Assembly: GCA_030710605.1 (NCBI GenBank)
Contig: CP092863.1
Coordinates: forward strand, 121,074,203-121,138,202
Source: Cordylochernes scorpioides
Taxonomy: Eukaryota; Arthropoda; Arachnida; Pseudoscorpiones; Chernetidae
Direction: 5' to 3'
DNA length: 64,000 nt
Of this stretch, positions 50,490 to 59,970 are shown one piece after another. Positions within the stretch are counted from its first letter, which is position 1; each line of letters starts with the position of its first letter. The position numbers and the translations under genes were made by a program. The notes beneath the pieces were generated by a model. The model saw nothing but the letters and a program-made list of their open reading frames with translations, had not been told where the DNA came from and made no database searches.

Positions 50490-50519
50490 CCCGGGGCGTT
50501 GCCCGGGTCACTCGGCTAG
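50490..50519 (+). other. Helitron 3' terminus with hairpin
   Basis: CCCGGGGC-GTT-GCCCGGG stem-loop, 8-nt spacer, CTAG, followed by T. The cleanest Helitron 3' end in the window. Confidence 0.85.
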
Positions 50520-50539
50520 TTTGATAATATTTCTGTTGG

Positions 50540-52140
50540 CTGAACCATTACAAAAATGTATCACACATATATAAAAGACATTTTAAAGAACAATATATAC
50601 CAACAAAGACAGAGAGATTTACCAATTTAAAAAATCTATAAAAGAGACAATCAAACTTATAAAAAAACTAGCCGATGTACCCGGCTTCGCCCGGGTTTTA
50701 CCCGAGTAAAGGTTTGTCTAACGAATCTCTAGATAAAGTGAACATTTTTTCCCGGTCCCTTGAAAAATACTCGATAAGTTGAATAAAATCAATATTAATT
50801 GGTTCCCTCGGTAATTGGAAGTTAGAGGAATAGTATCTTGCCTTGCAATTGTATCATTATTCTTGTATGGATGTACCCGGCTTCGCCCGGGTTTTACCCG
50901 AGTAAAGGTTTGTCTAACGAATCTCTCGATAAAGTGAACATTTTTTCCTGGTCCTTTGAAAAATACTCGATAAGTTGAATAAAATCAATATTAATTGGTT
51001 CCCTCGGTAATTGGAAGTTAAAGGAATTGTATATTGCCTTGGAATTGTATCATTATTCTTGTCTCAAATAAATTGCCGTGTCATCCTGAATTTTGTCTTT
51101 CCTAATTTTCTACATTACAAAATCATCGTATCATCATGATAATATTTAGAGCAGATTGTTGAATTATAACAGATAAATTAGAATATTTATCTTGATTATT
51201 TTTAGGTGAAAAGTTATTTCAAAAATTTTATTTGTTAGAAACCTTCCCAGTACTATACTAAATAACTTCCCAAAGTTTCATTGCGTTCCAATGAGTGGTT
51301 TGGTCAGGCATAAAGGACACACACACACATACATTCATTTTTATATATATAGATAATTCATTCCACGAATAATTCAAAATTAAAGTTTTAATCAAAATAC
51401 ATATATAACTATTTATAAACCTCACCTGAACACTAAACATAGCAAAAACATATATTACACATATAAAAGATATTTTAAAGAAGAAAATATATACCAACAA
51501 AGACAGAGAAATACCAATAAAAACATATCTATAAAAAAGACAACCAAACTTACAAAATGAGAATTCATTTCGCGAAGAAATTTCAAAATAAAAGTTAAAT
51601 ATAATCAAAATCAGCATATTCTTATATGCAAACCACACCTGAACACTAAATACGGCAATAAACATGTACCACATATATATAACACATTTGAATGATCAAT
51701 ATAGGGCAATAAAATACCAATTAAAAAAGCTTATCTAAAAAATACAACCCAAAATGGAATCAATTCCACTACGAATTCAAAATGAAAGCTTTAATCAAAA
51801 TCCTAATATAACTATTCACAAACCTCACCTGAACACTGAATACGGCAATAAACATGTACCACATATATACAACACATTTGAAATAACAATATATGACAAT
51901 AAAAATACCAATAAAAAAAAATATCTAAAAAAGACAACCAAAAAGAGAATCCATTTAACTGAGAATTCAAAAAGAAAGTTGAAATATAATCAAAACCCAT
52001 ATATAAGGTTTTCACCTGAACACAGCCATAAACACATGTATCAAATATATAAAATATTTTGAAGAAATAATATATACCAACAAAGATACCAATAAAAAAC
52101 ATATCTAAAAAAAAGAGACAACAGCCCAAAAAAGAATCCA
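50540..52140. repeat. Diverged satellite, about 190-bp period
   Basis: At least four degenerate units sharing CCTCACCTGAACACTAAA, ACATATATAAAAGATATTTT, ATATATACCAACAAAGACAG and GACAACCAAACTTACAAAA. The array is split by the Helitron at 50668-51353. Confidence 0.7.
50668..51353 (-). mobile_element. Non-autonomous Helitron, 686 bp, in satellite
   Basis: 3' end CTAG at 50668-50671 with hairpin CGGGCGAAGCCGGG; 5' end TCTATATATATAAAAATG at 51353. A 196-bp 3' segment is duplicated (GATGTACCCGG at 50674 and 50870). Removing the element rejoins satellite sequence across A|T (AACTTATAAAAAA | TAATTCATTCC, compare AACTTACAAAATGAGAATTC at 51548). Confidence 0.85.
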
Positions 52141-52854
52141 TAAATAATTTTTCGTATTCAATTCGTCCAAGTTTGTTGAATTCTCCAATAATTTGATCGG
52201 AAGAAATGAAAGGAAAAGATCTTACAGACACCGCCGTCACATCAATCAAAGCCGCCCAAACAAGTATTGTTTTTTTAAAGCCCCCCTACGCCAGAATTGC
52301 TTTTATGCTCATCTCACTTAGGCAATGGTTCGAGAAATGTTCTATTTCACGCTTTAAATGTTTTAGTATCCCCGGCCGTACTACGATTGGACATTTAATT
52401 GTTCCCTCTCTACTTCTTCTGATCCCTCCTCCATTTAGAAAGATAAGTTTTTTACTGCTCGAATTCATCAACGTACACAATTATCCATTGGTTCACTTTA
52501 TTGTTGGCTTTAAGTTGGAGACAGTATGCAAAAAAGGTTTATTCTGTTATGTAACAATTTATCTACTGAAGATGAAAAGACTAAAAATAACTATGATTTA
52601 GGAAAATACAAAGTTGTCCCAAAAGTTGGTAAACACTTGGAAAAAAATTAAAATACCAATATTTTTCGCCGTTATGTATAATATCTTTGTATTATGTATA
52701 AAGTAATTGTATTATTTTGTATTCGCCGAGATAATATTATTCGCAAGTAATTAGAAAAACAATGTTTTAAGAAAAAACGAACCTTTGAGACAACCTTATA
52801 GAAAGATGACATCTATGTAAAAAAGGTTCTTACATTCACACAAGAAATTTTGTT
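52141..52854. other. Unrecognised region with balanced composition
   Basis: 52200-52600 has a 131-codon plus-strand frame (52206-52601) and a 64-codon minus-strand frame (52286-52480, with REGTIKCPIVVRPGILKHLK). The segment is less AT-rich and not repeated here. No domain seen; possibly an eroded transposon or exon. Confidence 0.3.
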
Positions 52855-52975
52855 CACACTTGGTCATGTGTCTTCAATAAAGGTCACTGTAATATCTTTC
52901 AGAGTTATTGTCTCAATCCCGATATATATATATACATGCTGAAACGTACAACTTCCTTAAGTTTTGTCCAAGAGT
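52855..52975 (+). repeat. Single copy of the 118-bp satellite unit
   Basis: GTTCACACTTGGTCATGTGT...CTTAAGTTTTGTCCAAGAG, with a small TATATATA insertion near 52925. Confidence 0.8.
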
Positions 52976-53741
52976 TTAAATATACGATAGAAGAATTTGA
53001 TATTATTTGCATATAATTTGTTAACCGATATTTGCGTAGATTTTACAACACTCATATATAGTTATCCCTGGCCATTACTGGAGGTGGTCTTTCATTGGAG
53101 GTTGGGTTATTTATATATATCAGAATGGACAAGATATTTGTTGATTTAGTAAGAGAATAAACAGCGCCATCTCTAGGTTAATTATGTAATTATTCAACGC
53201 TATTTTTAGTGTTATAATCTTAATAATCTTATAAGGCGAATATTTTCAACAAGGTCTGAGCTTAACGTCATGTATAATAGAGACATGGTTCAATCCAAAA
53301 GTCGACGACTATGCAACAATATATAACTATTTTACATATCTCCCTCCTCGACACCCTATAAAACTGTGTTTACAAAGAATATTTATATTGTATTTTAACA
53401 TTTATTATGTAAATAATAAAGCCTGAAGCTAATAAAACGATATATTATGTAAATATAGGACACATTAAAAACGAGGACTTTACAAAATTAATTACATAAC
53501 TATACATATATGTATATATTGTGTTTATGTAATATCAATTATTTTGATAACTTTTTTTTGTGGATTATTAATGATTCCCTTTATGGTTATTATATTTTGA
53601 TATTACTCTGTAATAAAAATCCAATTTAAATTAAAATATAGAATCAATTAAATTATATGAAAGTATTTTCAGGGCAACATTTATATTTTCAAAATTATAT
53701 GGAATTGTAGCTATTTTTGTCGCGTATGTTTATATATATAT
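52976..53741. other. AT-rich intergenic, no gene seen
   Basis: The right edge (GTCGCGTATGTTTATATATAT) is the left half of the repeat into which the gypsy element inserted; its other half starts at 58962. Confidence 0.5.
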
Positions 53742-54089
53742 TGTTGCACTGGGCTGCGGTTTGGCAGATTCTTCAGTCTTGAGTCTCTCCTCAGACGTGT
53801 CTTGCATCTTTCCAGAACGTGTCTCAACCATCTTACAAGGTTAAACCAGTCAATAATAAGACAACTATAAATTTAGGTAGCACCTAGAATCTCTCTTTAT
53901 TTACCACATCAAAGTTTAAAGCATGTAGGGTATTTAGTGTATCAAAATACAAATGTTTTATAGTACATAATATTTTATATTAATAATCTGTTTTATAAAA
54001 ATAAATAAATTTATAATTTAAATTTTAAATATATTAAAAATAATATTATAAATAATTTTAAAAATAGGCGCATTAATCATGATGCAACA
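53742..54089 (-). repeat. 3' LTR of the gypsy element
   Basis: 348 bp, TGTTGCATCATG...CAGTGCAACA in element orientation, same length and sequence as the 5' LTR by eye. Its first 17 nt are also the end of pol. It contains a copy of the gag start codon region that leads nowhere. Confidence 0.93.
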
Positions 54090-57000
54090 CTTCCCCCTCT
54101 CCAGAGGTCGTCACGTCCTCGTGAGTGACCTCATCAATTCTTTCAAAATAGGGTTTGAGTCTTGAGACATGGACAATCAATGGGTCTTGGCCAGGATTAT
54201 CTTTCGGCTCAATTAAGTAATTTACGTTGGACAGCTTCTTTAATATTCGATATGGCCCAAAATATTTTCTCAATAGTTTTTCAAATTTTCCGATTTTCCT
54301 GACTGGTGTCCAAACTGCCACTAAATGTCCTGGTTCATAGATTCTCTCGTTGTGTTTTTTGTCATAGTTTCTTTTCATTCTTTCCTGAGTCTTCTCTGTG
54401 TTGTTAATGACTACCTGTCTCGTCCTTGCTATTTTATCTAAGTAGTTTTCTATATATTCGTCGTAATCGTCCATGTTACTGTCCGTTGGGATATTCTCGT
54501 CATCTAAGAGGGACATGGGTTCCCTCCCAAACAACAGGAAAAATGGAGAGTAGCCTGTGGTTTCTTGAATTGTGGTATTATATGCGTGGGTGATAAAAGG
54601 AAGGATTTCGTCCCAGTTCTTCTGATCCGTATTCACATACATGCTGATCATATTGATTAAAGTTCTATTTAGCCGTTCTGTTAGTCCGTTAGTCTGGGGG
54701 TGGTAGCTCGTTGTGAAGCAATGTTTAACTTTGCACATTTTCATAACCTCCTTCATCAAATTTCTAGTGAATTGTGAACCTCTGTCGCTGATAAGAAATC
54801 TTGGAGCCCCGTGACGTAAAAATATATGTTCGATTAAAAATGTAGAGACTTCTTTCACTGTCGCTTCTGGTACTGCCTTTGTTTCAGCATACTTGGTATA
54901 ATAATCCGTCAACACAATGATCCATTTCCTTCTTCTTTTCGTTGATGGCAAGGGGCCAACAAAGTCAATTCCGATTCTTTCAAAAGGGTAGTTAGCTGGG
55001 GGAATAGGTTGTAGAAGTCCAGATGGCAACTGATTTGAACCTTTCCGACTTTGGCAAAGATGGCACGTCTTTACAAATTCGGAAACATCTTTCAGCATGG
55101 AAGGCCAATAGTATTTATTCTTCAATCGGTATGTGGTTCTGGCGACGCCCAGATGGCCATTCAGCATATGGTTGTGGTATTCACTCATGATTTCTTTCCT
55201 TCTCTTCTTTGGCACTACCAGCAACCATTCTCTACCTTCAGGATTTGGATTTTTCTTGTAGAGACACCCATTTTCTTCTTTAAAGTTCTGTGTAATTGAA
55301 CGCTTGTTTCCACTAAGGTTCTCCTTAATATTCTCAATAAAATCATCCTTTTCGTCTATTATTTGATTCAAAAATAGTCTTTCATAATCCTCGTCCCATT
55401 CGTTTTCTGGTAAGGGTCCTCTAGATAGACCATCAGCGTCCAGATGTTTTTTTCCCGATTTGTGTATAATTTCGAAATTATATTCCTGAATCTTTAGTGC
55501 CCATCGTGCTAATCGACCGGTCGGATCTTTTAAATTCTTAAGCCAGCATAGTGCGTGATGATCAGTTACGATTTTAAAGTGCCTTCCATATAAATAGGGC
55601 CGTAATTTTGATATCGACCACACTACAGCTAAACATTCCTTTTCGGTGGTTGAATAATTTTGCTCAGGTTTACTTAGGGTTCGGCTCAAATATGATATTA
55701 CCTTCTCTTCGCCACCGATATTTTGAATTAGTGTTGCGCCTAAGCCGATGTTAGAGGCATCTGTGTGAATGCAGGTGGCTGCATTTGGATCAAAGTGACC
55801 TAAAATTGGCGGATTCATAAGAGCTTTTTTAAGGTTTTGGAACGCTTCTTCCTGTTTTCCTGTCCAGATAAATTGCACATTTTTTCTGATGAGACTGGTC
55901 AATGGGTCAGAGATTAATGAGAAATCTTTAATAAATTTTCTATAATATGAGCACATTCCTAGGAATGATTGCACTTCTTTGGCCTTCTTGGGCTGAGGAA
56001 AATCTCTAACGGCTTTTATATTATATTCGGCAGGTTTTATACCCTCTTGGTTGGTTATATGTCCAAGGATCTCAAGTTCCTCGAAAGCAAATCTGCATTT
56101 CTTGGCGTTCAGTTTTAAATTAGATTCGCTGAAGCATCTGAGGACAGCTTCAAGTCTTTTAATGTGGGTTGGAAAGTCCGAGCTGTATATAATTACATCG
56201 TCCAGGTAGCAAAGGCAAATCTGCCATCTCAGATTTCCGAGGACATTGTCCATGTTCCTCTCAAAAGTAGCAGGGGCGTTGCATAGACCGAAGGGCATTA
56301 CGTTGAATTCATATAACCCATGTGCAGTAGTGAAAGCCGTCTTCTCTTTGTCTCTCTCTTCAATTTCGACTTGCCAATATCCCGATTTGAGATCTATTGC
56401 TGAGAAGTACTTGGATCCTTGGAGAGTATCCATTACATCATCAATTCTTGGGATTGGATAAACATCCTTCACTGTTACTTCATTTAATTTCCTGTAGTCC
56501 ACACAAAATCTGTATTTGCCATCTCGTTTTTTTACCAATATAACGGGAAAGGACCAGGGACTTGAAGATTGTCTAATTATTCCTTCTTCGAGCATCTCGT
56601 CTATTTGATCCTTTATGATGGTTCGTTCCTTAGCGCTTACCCGGTAAGGCTTGTGCTTTATTGGTTTCGCGTCTTCTGTATGAATCTGATGTTTTGCCAA
56701 ACTGGTCCTACCTAACCTCGATGAGAACAAATCAGTATACTTGGCCAAAATTTGTTTTAGCCTCTCTTGTTCTTTAAATGATAAATTTTTGTTTATTTGA
56801 AATTGTATTTCGTCATTTTCATTCTGCTTCTCTTTATTCTCTATAAAATTTACCCCTGCAGGAAGACTTCCATAAGCCAATGTTTGGTCTTTCATGATTT
56901 TTAAAGGTCGAGGATAAGGGTTCGTTATCCAGATATGGGTTTTCTTATCCGTGACAGTAAGCAAACTTCTTGCCAATCGAAGACCATTTGTTTGAGTCAT

Positions 57001-57543
57001 TCTGTTGTTCTCTTCGATGACATATTCGCCATCCTCTGCTTCTATTGAGGCCCTAATCAATTTAATAGATAGTTTAGGTATAACGGTATCTGTAGTGCTC
57101 TTTATTTTTTTTAGATCATAATTGCTTACGTCATGATTACTCATCAAATTATATTTTATTGTTTCTCGTTTACAATCAATTTTAGCATTCATTTTTTTAA
57201 GGAAATCTCGTCCAAGAATAAGAGTTCGTAGATGCGCGTCCATTACTACAAATTCGTGGGATAATTCAGTGTCATCAATTTTTAAATCTAAAATAATGCT
57301 ACCTACCATATCTAATTTTTTTCCATCGGGTCCTGAACACGTTTTAGTAAGACTATTTATTTCACGGCCAGCAAAAAGTGCTGTTCTTAGGTCGACCACT
57401 GAAAGATCGGCGCCTGTATCAATCAAAGCTTCGCATAACCCTATCTTGTCCACATTAATATTAATTTTGTACCTAGGGTCCAACTTTCTAATTCCATTTA
57501 TGGTCGACTTGCTTTGATTGAAGGAATCAGGCGCGACACTTAG
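54073..57543 (-). CDS. gypsy pol: protease, RT, RNase H, integrase
   Basis: 1156 codons in the -1 frame relative to gag, entered at the slippery site; it has no ATG of its own at the front. Aspartic protease active site LIDTGADLSVVD lies about 40 residues in. Reverse transcriptase follows with DYRKLNEVT, FGLCNAPATF and catalytic YLDDVIIYS; then RNase H with HTDASNIGLGATLIQ. Integrase has a zinc-binding HNHMLNGHLG...CHLCQSRKG, the core acidic residues in IDFVGPL, ISDRGSQF and HPQTNGLTERLN, and a C-terminal GPYRIL module ending in VHVSRLKPYF. Order RT before integrase defines Ty3/gypsy. All motifs are intact, and pol ends 17 nt inside the 3' LTR. Confidence 0.95.
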   Translation of the reverse strand, partial: LSVAPDSFNQSKSTINGIRKLDPRYKININVDKIGLCEALIDTGADLSVVDLRTALFAGREINSLTKTCSGPDGKKLDMVGSIILDLKIDDTELSHEFVVMDAHLRTLILGRDFLKKMNAKIDCKRETIKYNLMSNHDVSNYDLKKIKSTTDTVIPKLSIKLIRASIEAEDGEYVIEENNRMTQTNGLRLARSLLTVTDKKTHIWITNPYPRPLKIMKDQTLAYGSLPAGVNFIENKEKQNENDEIQFQINKNLSFKEQERLKQILAKYTDLFSSRLGRTSLAKHQIHTEDAKPIKHKPYRVSAKERTIIKDQIDEMLEEGIIRQSSSPWSFPVILVKKRDGKYRFCVDYRKLNEVTVKDVYPIPRIDDVMDTLQGSKYFSAIDLKSGYWQVEIEERDKEKTAFTTAHGLYEFNVMPFGLCNAPATFERNMDNVLGNLRWQICLCYLDDVIIYSSDFPTHIKRLEAVLRCFSESNLKLNAKKCRFAFEELEILGHITNQEGIKPAEYNIKAVRDFPQPKKAKEVQSFLGMCSYYRKFIKDFSLISDPLTSLIRKNVQFIWTGKQEEAFQNLKKALMNPPILGHFDPNAATCIHTDASNIGLGATLIQNIGGEEKVISYLSRTLSKPEQNYSTTEKECLAVVWSISKLRPYLYGRHFKIVTDHHALCWLKNLKDPTGRLARWALKIQEYNFEIIHKSGKKHLDADGLSRGPLPENEWDEDYERLFLNQIIDEKDDFIENIKENLSGNKRSITQNFKEENGCLYKKNPNPEGREWLLVVPKKRRKEIMSEYHNHMLNGHLGVARTTYRLKNKYYWPSMLKDVSEFVKTCHLCQSRKGSNQLPSGLLQPIPPANYPFERIGIDFVGPLPSTKRRRKWIIVLTDYYTKYAETKAVPEATVKEVSTFLIEHIFLRHGAPRFLISDRGSQFTRNLMKEVMKMCKVKHCFTTSYHPQTNGLTERLNRTLINMISMYVNTDQKNWDEILPFITHAYNTTIQETTGYSPFFLLFGREPMSLLDDENIPTDSNMDDYDEYIENYLDKIARTRQVVINNTEKTQERMKRNYDKKHNERIYEPGHLVAVWTPVRKIGKFEKLLRKYFGPYRILKKLSNVNYLIEPKDNPGQDPLIVHVSRLKPYFERIDEVTHEDVTTSGEGEVLHHD
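54090..54102 (-). promoter_or_regulatory. Polypurine tract
   Basis: GGAGAGGGGGAAG in element orientation, immediately upstream of the 3' LTR, the expected primer for plus-strand synthesis. It is also pol coding sequence (GEGEV). Confidence 0.85.
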
Positions 57544-58703
57544 TTTAAATCTTCCAACACGGAATATCTATTCCGTGTAGGAATATTCATTTGTGTGTCA
57601 TTACAAACATCCGCATAGAGGCGAGGCCGTGTATAATCTTTCCTTTCGTCCATTTGAAGATTTTCTTGGCTCTTGTCTTGGGAAACTGAGGGGTCCTCTT
57701 CTACGATCCTCACAAACTTGACTCTGCAATACCGCGCTACGTGTCCTGGCTTGTTACACTTGAAACATATTGGTCTCCCGTCTTCTGTCCTATTCCTGTT
57801 TGAATCTGGACTCTTATTGTAGGTTTTCCTTGGGTAGACCGGTTTTGGCTCAGGAATGGGAGTGTAAAATCGTCTAGGGGCAGATACCTGGGGCAGCGGC
57901 TTGTTCTGGTAGTACCTCGGAGCGGGGGCCTGGGGCTTGGGGGTGTTCTGGTAGTACCTCGGAGCGGGGGCCTGGGGCTTGGAGGTGTTCTGGTCTGGTC
58001 TTCTGAACGACGGAGCGTTCTTCCATTGCTCTTGATGGTGGGAACGAGGAGAGCGTGGTCCATTATATAGAACCTTTGATTTTTCTATACGTTCTTGATA
58101 ATTATTTTCAAACAAATCCATCTTTTTACACAATCTTAGGAGTTCGTTGGTATTCTTAGGAGGGTTTAAGTAGAGGGCAAAAGAGTACTCTTTCTTTAAC
58201 CCTCCAATAACCCAATTTATTTTATTCTCTTCTTCCATTTGGGGGTCGACCTTGTTGCACAGAACCAGGATATCCTCTGCAAACCTGATTGCAGGTTCAT
58301 TCCACTGCTGCATTCTGTTCAGCCTCATCTTCAATTCTTCTTTGTTGGCGTCTGAGCCAAAATCCTGAATTAGGCGGCTCTTGAAATGTTCCCAGCTGGT
58401 AAAACTTATCTTGTGTAGGTCCAGCCAGGTTTTGGCGCTACCAATCATGTTCATGGCTGCATAGCGAGAAATAATATATTCTGCCCAGTGGTACAGGAAG
58501 CCAATTTCTTCAAGGGACTCAATCCATGGGCGAGGGTCTTCTGTTCCATCATATTTGGGGATGTCTATGTTGGGGTTCAAAACAACTGGGTCGGCACTTG
58601 CATCTCTACCAATTGTTGCACTGGGCTGCGGTTTGGCAGATTCTTCAGTCTTGAGTCTCTCCTCAGACGTGTCTTGCATCTTTCCAGAACGTGTCTCAAC
58701 CAT
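57540..58703 (-). CDS. gypsy gag (capsid and nucleocapsid)
   Basis: 387 codons from ATG at 58703 to TAA at 57542-57540. The capsid-like region (about residues 45-200) includes PKYDGTEDPRPWIESLEEIG and RFAEDILVLCNKVDPQ. It is followed by a proline-rich stretch with tandem QAPAPRYYQN-type repeats (about 235-275), and a nucleocapsid zinc knuckle CFKCNKPGHVARYC (about 310-323). Gag forms the particle and binds RNA. The start codon is inside the 5' LTR, and the LTR end and primer site are therefore coding. The N-terminal 30 residues are lysine/glutamate-rich. Confidence 0.92.
   Translation of the reverse strand: MVETRSGKMQDTSEERLKTEESAKPQPSATIGRDASADPVVLNPNIDIPKYDGTEDPRPWIESLEEIGFLYHWAEYIISRYAAMNMIGSAKTWLDLHKISFTSWEHFKSRLIQDFGSDANKEELKMRLNRMQQWNEPAIRFAEDILVLCNKVDPQMEEENKINWVIGGLKKEYSFALYLNPPKNTNELLRLCKKMDLFENNYQERIEKSKVLYNGPRSPRSHHQEQWKNAPSFRRPDQNTSKPQAPAPRYYQNTPKPQAPAPRYYQNKPLPQVSAPRRFYTPIPEPKPVYPRKTYNKSPDSNRNRTEDGRPICFKCNKPGHVARYCRVKFVRIVEEDPSVSQDKSQENLQMDERKDYTRPRLYADVCNDTQMNIPTRNRYSVLEDLN
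57543..57549 (-). promoter_or_regulatory. -1 ribosomal frameshift site U UUA AAC
   Basis: TTTAAAC in element orientation, phased T TTA AAC in the gag frame and followed at once by gag's TAA. The -1 frame continues CTA AGT... into pol. A small stem TGATT-CCTTC-AATCA about 17 nt downstream may assist. Confidence 0.85.
58594..58611 (-). promoter_or_regulatory. Primer binding site
   Basis: TGGTAGAGATGCAAGTGC starts 2 nt after the 5' LTR. TGG pairs with the CCA end of a tRNA; which tRNA I cannot tell. The site is translated as part of gag. Confidence 0.7.
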
Positions 58704-58961
58704 CTTACAAGGTTAAACCAGTCAATAATAAGACAACTATAAATTTAGGTAGCACCTAGAATCTCTCTTTATTTACCACATCAAAGTTTAAAGCATGTAG
58801 GGTATTTAGTGTATCAAAATACAAATGTTTTATAGTACATAATATTTTATATTAATAATCTGTTTTATAAAAATAAATAAATTTATAATTTAAATTTTAA
58901 ATATATTAAAAATAATATTATAAATAATTTTAAAAATAGGCGCATTAATCATGATGCAACA
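58614..58961 (-). repeat. 5' LTR of the gypsy element
   Basis: 348 bp. In element orientation it has a TATA-like TATAAAAC (58834-58827), an AATAAA polyadenylation signal (58773-58768) and, 90 nt before its end, the gag ATG in CTTGTAAGATGG. Confidence 0.93.
58827..58834 (-). promoter_or_regulatory. Putative TATA box of the LTR promoter
   Basis: TATAAAAC, about 125 nt upstream of the gag ATG and upstream of the AATAAA, the usual LTR order. Confidence 0.5.
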
Positions 58962-59175
58962 ATATATAACTACTTTCTACTGCCCTTACTGTAATTATAG
59001 AATAATAAGAGGGCCTGGCTCATCAATGGTGAACCCTCCCAGCGGTATCGCTAGTTTAACCTGCCACAATCCACTGTAATATTGCATTGGGTTGTTTTAT
59101 AATATTACAGCGGTATGGTAGATTGAACTGGCGAAAACGCTGGTTCTCTTTTCGCGGATGAGGAGAATGTAAAAG
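58962..59175 (+). mobile_element. Two partial MITEs up to the gap
   Basis: 58973-59090: TTCTACTGCCCTTACTG... of the TTCTACTG family, interrupted. 59103-59143: GCGGTATGGTAGATTGAACT, the inverse middle of another copy. Sequence then changes and runs into N. Confidence 0.5.
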
Positions 59176-59275
59176 NNNNNNNNNNNNNNNNNNNNNNNNN
59201 NNNNNNNNNNNNNNNNNNNNNNNNNNNNNNNNNNNNNNNNNNNNNNNNNNNNNNNNNNNNNNNNNNNNNNNNNNN
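59176..59275. other. Assembly gap (100 N)
   Basis: Exactly 100 N between MITE fragments. Confidence 1.
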
Positions 59276-59386
59276 TATAAAAAAAAATACTCAACTCAAA
59301 GCAATAACGCGCCATCTATACATATAAAATAAAATGATTTAAAAGCGCGAATGTTTCTTTTATACATAAAACGAACTTGAATGTAA

Positions 59387-59603
59387 TTCTACTGTCCTAT
59401 ACGCTTATGTCCATAGTTTACTTGAAAACCATTTCTAAGATTCCATCCTTCAGTGTAGCATATAAAAGCAGAATGATCCAATACAGTATTAGAACTCTGA
59501 GAAGCGGTCTGGTGGATTAAATTGGCGAAACCGCTGGGAGGGTTCACCACTGATGAGCCAAGCCCTCCCAATATATTTTTTCATCGCAGTAAGGACAGTA
59601 GAA
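59387..59603 (-). mobile_element. MITE, TTCTACTG family (best copy)
   Basis: 217 bp, perfect 11-bp TIRs TTCTACTGTCC/GGACAGTAGAA. Internal CCATCCTTCAGTGTAGCATA and GAAGCGGTCTGGTGGATTAA. Confidence 0.9.
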
Positions 59604-59834
59604 GTTCGTTTTATGTATAAAAGAAACATTCGCGCTTTTAAATCCTTTTATTTTAAATTACTCAACTGCCCACTTCTCAATTATTGTACAAGTCCAACCA
59701 CACAAGTGAGAGCAAATAGTTAAACTGTGACTTATTTCCTTGTAAGTATGCAAATCATTTTTTTTTCATCACAATAGTAATAAGTTCATTATATTCGCGA
59801 TCGAACGTTGTGTGTACATCCCAAACATGACACC

Positions 59835-59970
59835 AGCCATCGTCCAATACAGTATTAGGGGCTCTGAGAAGCGGTCTGGTGGATTAAATTGGCGAAACCG
59901 CTGGGAGGGTTCACCACTGATGAGCCAAGCCCTCCCAATATATTTTTTCATCGCAGTAAGGACAGTAGAA
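59835..59970 (-). mobile_element. MITE, TTCTACTG family, truncated
   Basis: From CGTCCAATACAGTATTAGG to GGACAGTAGAA; near-identical to 59387-59603 over this part but missing the other end. It may derive from a local duplication, since the flanking AAACATTCGCGCTTTTAAAT/AAACATTCGAGCTTTAAATC also match. Confidence 0.75.

Larger units (their letters stand above)
43945..50519 (+). mobile_element. Composite non-autonomous Helitron, 6.6 kb
   Basis: 5' end TCTATATAGATAATACC at 43945 after host A; 3' end CCCGGGGC-GTT-GCCCGGG hairpin, TCACTCGG, CTAG at 50516-50519 before host T. The ends equal those of the RepHel element at 13486-22544. Content: shared 5' region, four about 924-bp tandem units with Rep leader and first Rep codons, a SINE, and a long inverted repeat of helicase fragments. 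It has no complete transposase and should depend on RepHel in trans. Confidence 0.8.
53742..58961 (-). mobile_element. Ty3/gypsy LTR retrotransposon, apparently intact, 5.2 kb
   Basis: Two 348-bp LTRs in direct orientation that I read as identical, ends TGTTGC...GCAACA, a primer binding site, gag, pol in the -1 frame, and a polypurine tract. A 4-bp ATAT repeat flanks it (53738-53741, 58962-58965). No env-like frame and no chromodomain. It sits in an old repeat whose halves are recognisable on both sides. Nothing visible prevents activity. Confidence 0.93.

Noticed and set aside
52206..52601. 131-codon frame as a gene
   Set aside because: No recognisable motif and a competing frame on the other strand. 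Low-confidence region entry given instead.
53308..53330. A second gypsy LTR end (ATGCAACAATATATAACTA)
   Set aside because: It matches the LTR end plus right flank of the intact element over 19 nt, but the sequence on the inner side (AAAGTCGACGACT) is unrelated to the LTR and no other LTR part is nearby.
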